A stretch of DNA of 64,000 bases. Source: Hyaloscypha bicolor E (Eukaryota; Ascomycota; Leotiomycetes; Helotiales; Hyaloscyphaceae). Location of the stretch: the NCBI RefSeq assembly GCF_002865645.1, contig NW_020194560.1, forward strand, positions 868,001 to 932,000, in the 5' to 3' direction. The position numbers were made by a program, and so were the translations under genes. This document shows, piece by piece, positions 60,784 to 64,000 of the stretch (its first letter is position 1; each line of letters starts with the position of its first letter). Below the pieces are notes generated by a model. It did not search any database and was not told the DNA's origin. It worked only from the letters and a program-made list of their open reading frames with translations.

Positions 60784-61037
60784 GAAAGACGACGAGATGT
60801 TGCGACGTTTAACGGGGCCTTAGCAGAACAGCACAGCGGTTCGCGCACTACTGAGCATCGCAGCTGCAAGGGTGATGGATGCGTGGGCTCACTCCAAGCA
60901 GACACGGGACGAAAGTCCCTCAGATGATACTCCTCAATGCACCTGGGCATTGCGGATGACAGGCTGGTTTTGGATAGCGTCGATGACGATTCTCCATATT
61001 AGACTGCCGAGCTCAGCTGGTTGGCTTGATAACTGAA
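60784..61037. promoter_or_regulatory. 5' flank of the CoA-transferase fusion gene
   Basis: This normal-GC stretch lies between the gene and the inverted-repeat element. No distinct motifs were assigned. It must contain the promoter unless the promoter lies inside the inverted-repeat element. Confidence 0.4.
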
Positions 61038-61390
61038 GCAGCACGCGCAGTATGTCTTTGTGAAGATATGTGTGGAAGGTCTCCCATATTGAGCTAAACT
61101 GGATCTAGAAAATGCTAGGGCCCAGGTCACGGATGACTTAGTTAAGGTGAAGCAATCATAATAGCCAATATCTGTACCCGCACTAGTAGTCCGCGCCTTA
61201 AATGGTCGGATATTAGTTTAGGATGAAAGTCATAGCTAAACGTGGCAAATTAAGATCGGAGGGCTTTTCCTCACCGTTTCAGTAGCCCCAGCCGCTAGGG
61301 TCAGAGGCCCTAGCATTTTCTAAATCCAGTTTAGCTTAATATGGGGAACCTTCCGCACGTGTCTTCGCAAGGGCATATTGCGCATGCTAA
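61038..61390. mobile_element. MITE-like element with long inverted repeats
   Basis: Arms of about 80 bases at about 61038-61122 and 61306-61390 are reverse complements, for example gctaaactgga and agaaaatgctaggg on the left against their complements on the right. The mismatches seen are almost all transitions (gtgtggaagg against gtgcggaagg; atattgagc against atattaagc). The loop is about 183 bases and has no open frame. It may be a non-autonomous DNA element or an inverted duplication. It sits between the CoA-transferase gene and the AT-rich border. Confidence 0.75.
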
Positions 61391-61459
61391 CGTCCATCCT
61401 TGCTTAGCGGAAAACCCTATGTGCCGGGACGACTTCATTATTTTGGGGTCTAAAATCTG

Positions 61460-62153
61460 TACTATATAAATATATAAAGTAATAATTAGTTTACTATTAT
61501 TCTTTAATTATTTCTTTATTAAGCTGTAATATAATATAAAAAAACTATAATTATAATTATTTTATTAATTATTTTATTAAAGATATATTAATTCTTTTTT
61601 AATTAATTCTTTTTATTTTATTATAATTATTAGCTTGTTTTTAAATTCCGGAATTATAATATAAAGCTTTTTTTTTAAGAAAAATATAGCTTTATATATA
61701 GCTTTAAAATTTAAAGATTTAAAATATAAAGTATTTTTTATATTAAATCTAATTAAATCTTTTAAAAAATTAAGAAAGTATTTATATAATATTTTTTAAA
61801 TTAAAAGATTTTTATATTATTAATAAGAATTTATAAGTTTTATTAAATTATAATTTAAAAAATCTAGTTTTTTCTTAAATATAAATAAAAAATAAAAAAT
61901 AATTAATAAACTTAAATTTCTTTATTTTATTTTTTCTTATAATAAAAATAATATATATTTTATTTTATATATTTTTAAAAAATAAAACTAATTTAAAGAT
62001 TTAAAATAAATTATTTAAATTATTTTATTATTTTTGAAAATTCTTTTAAAATTTTAGATTTAATAAATATTAAAAAAATATAAAAAAATACAAATATAAA
62101 AAAATATAAATATAAAATATTAATTTATAAAAATCTTAATATTTTTAATTTTT
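61460..62153. other. AT-rich block, no gene
   Basis: The third AT-rich compartment begins near 61460. It has no readable domain and no tandem array. Confidence 0.6.
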
Positions 62154-63945
62154 ATATATATTTAATAAAAAGAGGAAAGAAGATATAATATAAGTAACTA
62201 GAGCTTAAATATAGTAAATATAATTATATAAGCCTATATATAACTAGAATATAATTATTATATAATATATATCTCCTAAAAAAGAAAGAATTATATAGTT
62301 CTTTATATATATATATATAAGCTAATTTTATAAAAAGATTAAAAAATCGAATAATTTTTATTTAAAAGCTTAAAAATAGCCTAATTACTTCCAAGATCCA
62401 AAATATAGCTTTATTTAATCTTTTTATCCCGATTAGGTAATTTTATCGAGTTATCTTTATATTATAAATACTTATTCTAGCTATAAGAATTCTAATATAC
62501 TTTATTTCTGGCTATTATTATTATATATATCTTATTATTAAGCTACTTTAGAGCAAAAATATATAAATAAGAGATATAGAAACTAGAGAGTTTTAATAAA
62601 GAGGAAATAGAAGACTTTAGTAATATTATTAAAGCTAGAACTAGTAATATCTTAAATCTAGTTATTAGATTATATATAATTAACTATTCGGAATTTGTAT
62701 TTGCTATTAATTAGGCTCTAGTAATACTAATTAATAGAGTATCTAAAGCTAGTCTAATCTAGAAATCTAGTATATTTTATATTATTAGAATAATATAGAA
62801 TTCGGATATAAAACCGGTATATCTAATAAAATAAAAATAGATAGTTAGGTATTCTGAAATATATATTCTATTATATATTTAGAGATATATAAAATAGATC
62901 TTATTAATTTAATTAAGAGTAATAGAAGCTAGTATCTTAAACTAATTAATAAGAGTCTGGGAAATAATTTCTAAAAATAACTATTTTAAGAGAAGTTTCT
63001 ATAAATCTAATAGTTTTATAGTTTACCAAATTATAATAAAGTCCTATAAGTAATATATTTATTATTTATTTATATAAACGTTTTTAGTACTTAGATATAA
63101 GATATTAATAAAATTAAAAATATTATAGTAAATTAGATATTTGCCTTTATAGATTAGTATTTTAAGCAGATATATATAGGCTAATAGTTTAAAGAGGCTA
63201 ATATTTTCGAGTTTAGGAGAAAGAGAAAGTAATTAATAATTAAAATAAGAATATTCGAATTTATCTAAAAGAAGGAAAAGCTATTAAGAAGCTAATAGTA
63301 GCGGCTATTTAATAGTAAGAGAAGCTAGAATAAGAGATATAATTTGAAATTATAATTATATCTTATATAAAGAAAATTAACTTGTTTTAAATAACTTAAT
63401 TAATAATAGATTTAATAATTAAATTAATAGTATTTAATTAGTATTTACTAAATGCTTTATTATTTATTTATTATAGTATTTAAATACTAATTTCTTGGCT
63501 AAAAATAGTTATAGCTAGCTATTCTAATAGCCCTAATTCCTTAGAATTAAAGGAAACTATAAGTTAATATTCGGGAGTCTTTAATTTAATAATAGAAGCT
63601 TTAGGAAATATAATAATATTATAGTAATATTAATAAATAGGCTATATTAGCTAAATTAATAGTTTCTAGTTAATAGCTTAATTAAGAGATTAACTAATTA
63701 AAATAGAGCTTTAGAGAGCTTTACTAGAAATATAAATGAATTTATAAATAATTAAAAGTAAGAAGACTTTTAATTAAATTAAATTAATAAGTATTACTAT
63801 TATTTATTATAATAAATATAAATATAAGTAGTATATATTTAATAAAAAGAAAAATAGAAATATAATACAAGTAGCCAGAGCTCAAATATAGTAAATATAG
63901 TTATATAGGCCTATATATAACTGGAATATAATTACTATATAATAA
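62154..63945. mobile_element. Small element flanked by 110-120 base direct repeats
   Basis: Direct repeats at about 62154-62270 and 63833-63945 share tatatatttaataaaaag, the block gtaaatat(a/g)gttatata split in both, and ggcctatatataactrgaat. The 1.56 kb interior shows no reverse transcriptase motif, so a TRIM-like LTR element or a deletion derivative is likely; strand is undetermined. The right repeat keeps more C and G than the left. It could also be two independent insertions of the same short repeat. Confidence 0.55.
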
Positions 63946-64000
63946 TATATTAATATTAATATTATAATATTATAATTCTTATTTTTAAATATTAATTACT

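Overview
The window looks like chromosomal DNA of a filamentous ascomycete (Pezizomycotina). It has short GT-AG introns of about 45-95 bases with CTAAC-type branch sites, Ty3/gypsy and Fot1/pogo transposons, fungal protein families, and a two-compartment layout in which very AT-rich, gene-free blocks carry the marks of repeat-induced point mutation (RIP). The gene families (DUF6594, caspase-like, TPR-CHAT) would suit a Leotiomycete, but that is only an inference. No bacterial or organellar features were seen.

Layout. (1) 1-24735 is an AT-rich desert. It holds a Fot1/pogo element with inverted ends (3112-5527), a plus-strand gypsy relic (about 6300-8500), an inverted-repeat element with a TAA microsatellite (10211-11050), and two minus-strand gypsy elements (about 11200-17300 and 18172-24580). 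(2) 24736-33300 is a normal-GC gene block: a Cys-rich single-pass membrane protein (-), a nine-exon GH15 glycosidase (-), and divergently a TPT/SLC35-type transporter (+). (3) 33300-39500 has no confident gene. It holds a tandem duplication of the transporter's 3' end plus a tiny ORF, a perfect 52-base inverted repeat, and a complex repeat zone with TTAGGG-bearing 13-mers and a palindromic GCATATGC motif. (4) 39500-47500 is the most interesting block: a broken DUF6594 membrane-protein gene (-), a caspase-like gene (+) broken by nonsense codons that all fit RIP, and an intact 1114-residue TPR-CHAT protein (-). (5) 48950-57100 is a second AT-rich block with another copy of the 11-17 kb gypsy element. 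(6) 57200-61450 is a small GC-rich island with one intronless fusion gene (creatinase-type N domain plus two CoA-transferase family III domains) and a miniature inverted-repeat element. (7) 61460-64000 is AT-rich again and carries a small direct-repeat-flanked element.

How the genes relate. The GH15 and transporter genes share a 1.5 kb divergent intergenic region and look like ordinary housekeeping or carbohydrate genes. The DUF6594/caspase/TPR-CHAT trio puts two different clan CD peptidase folds next to each other, as in NLR-like or cell-death loci. Two of the three members are inactivated, so it reads as a decaying or polymorphic self-recognition or cell-death locus at the edge of a RIP compartment. 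That reading is inference; the lesions themselves are visible in the sequence.
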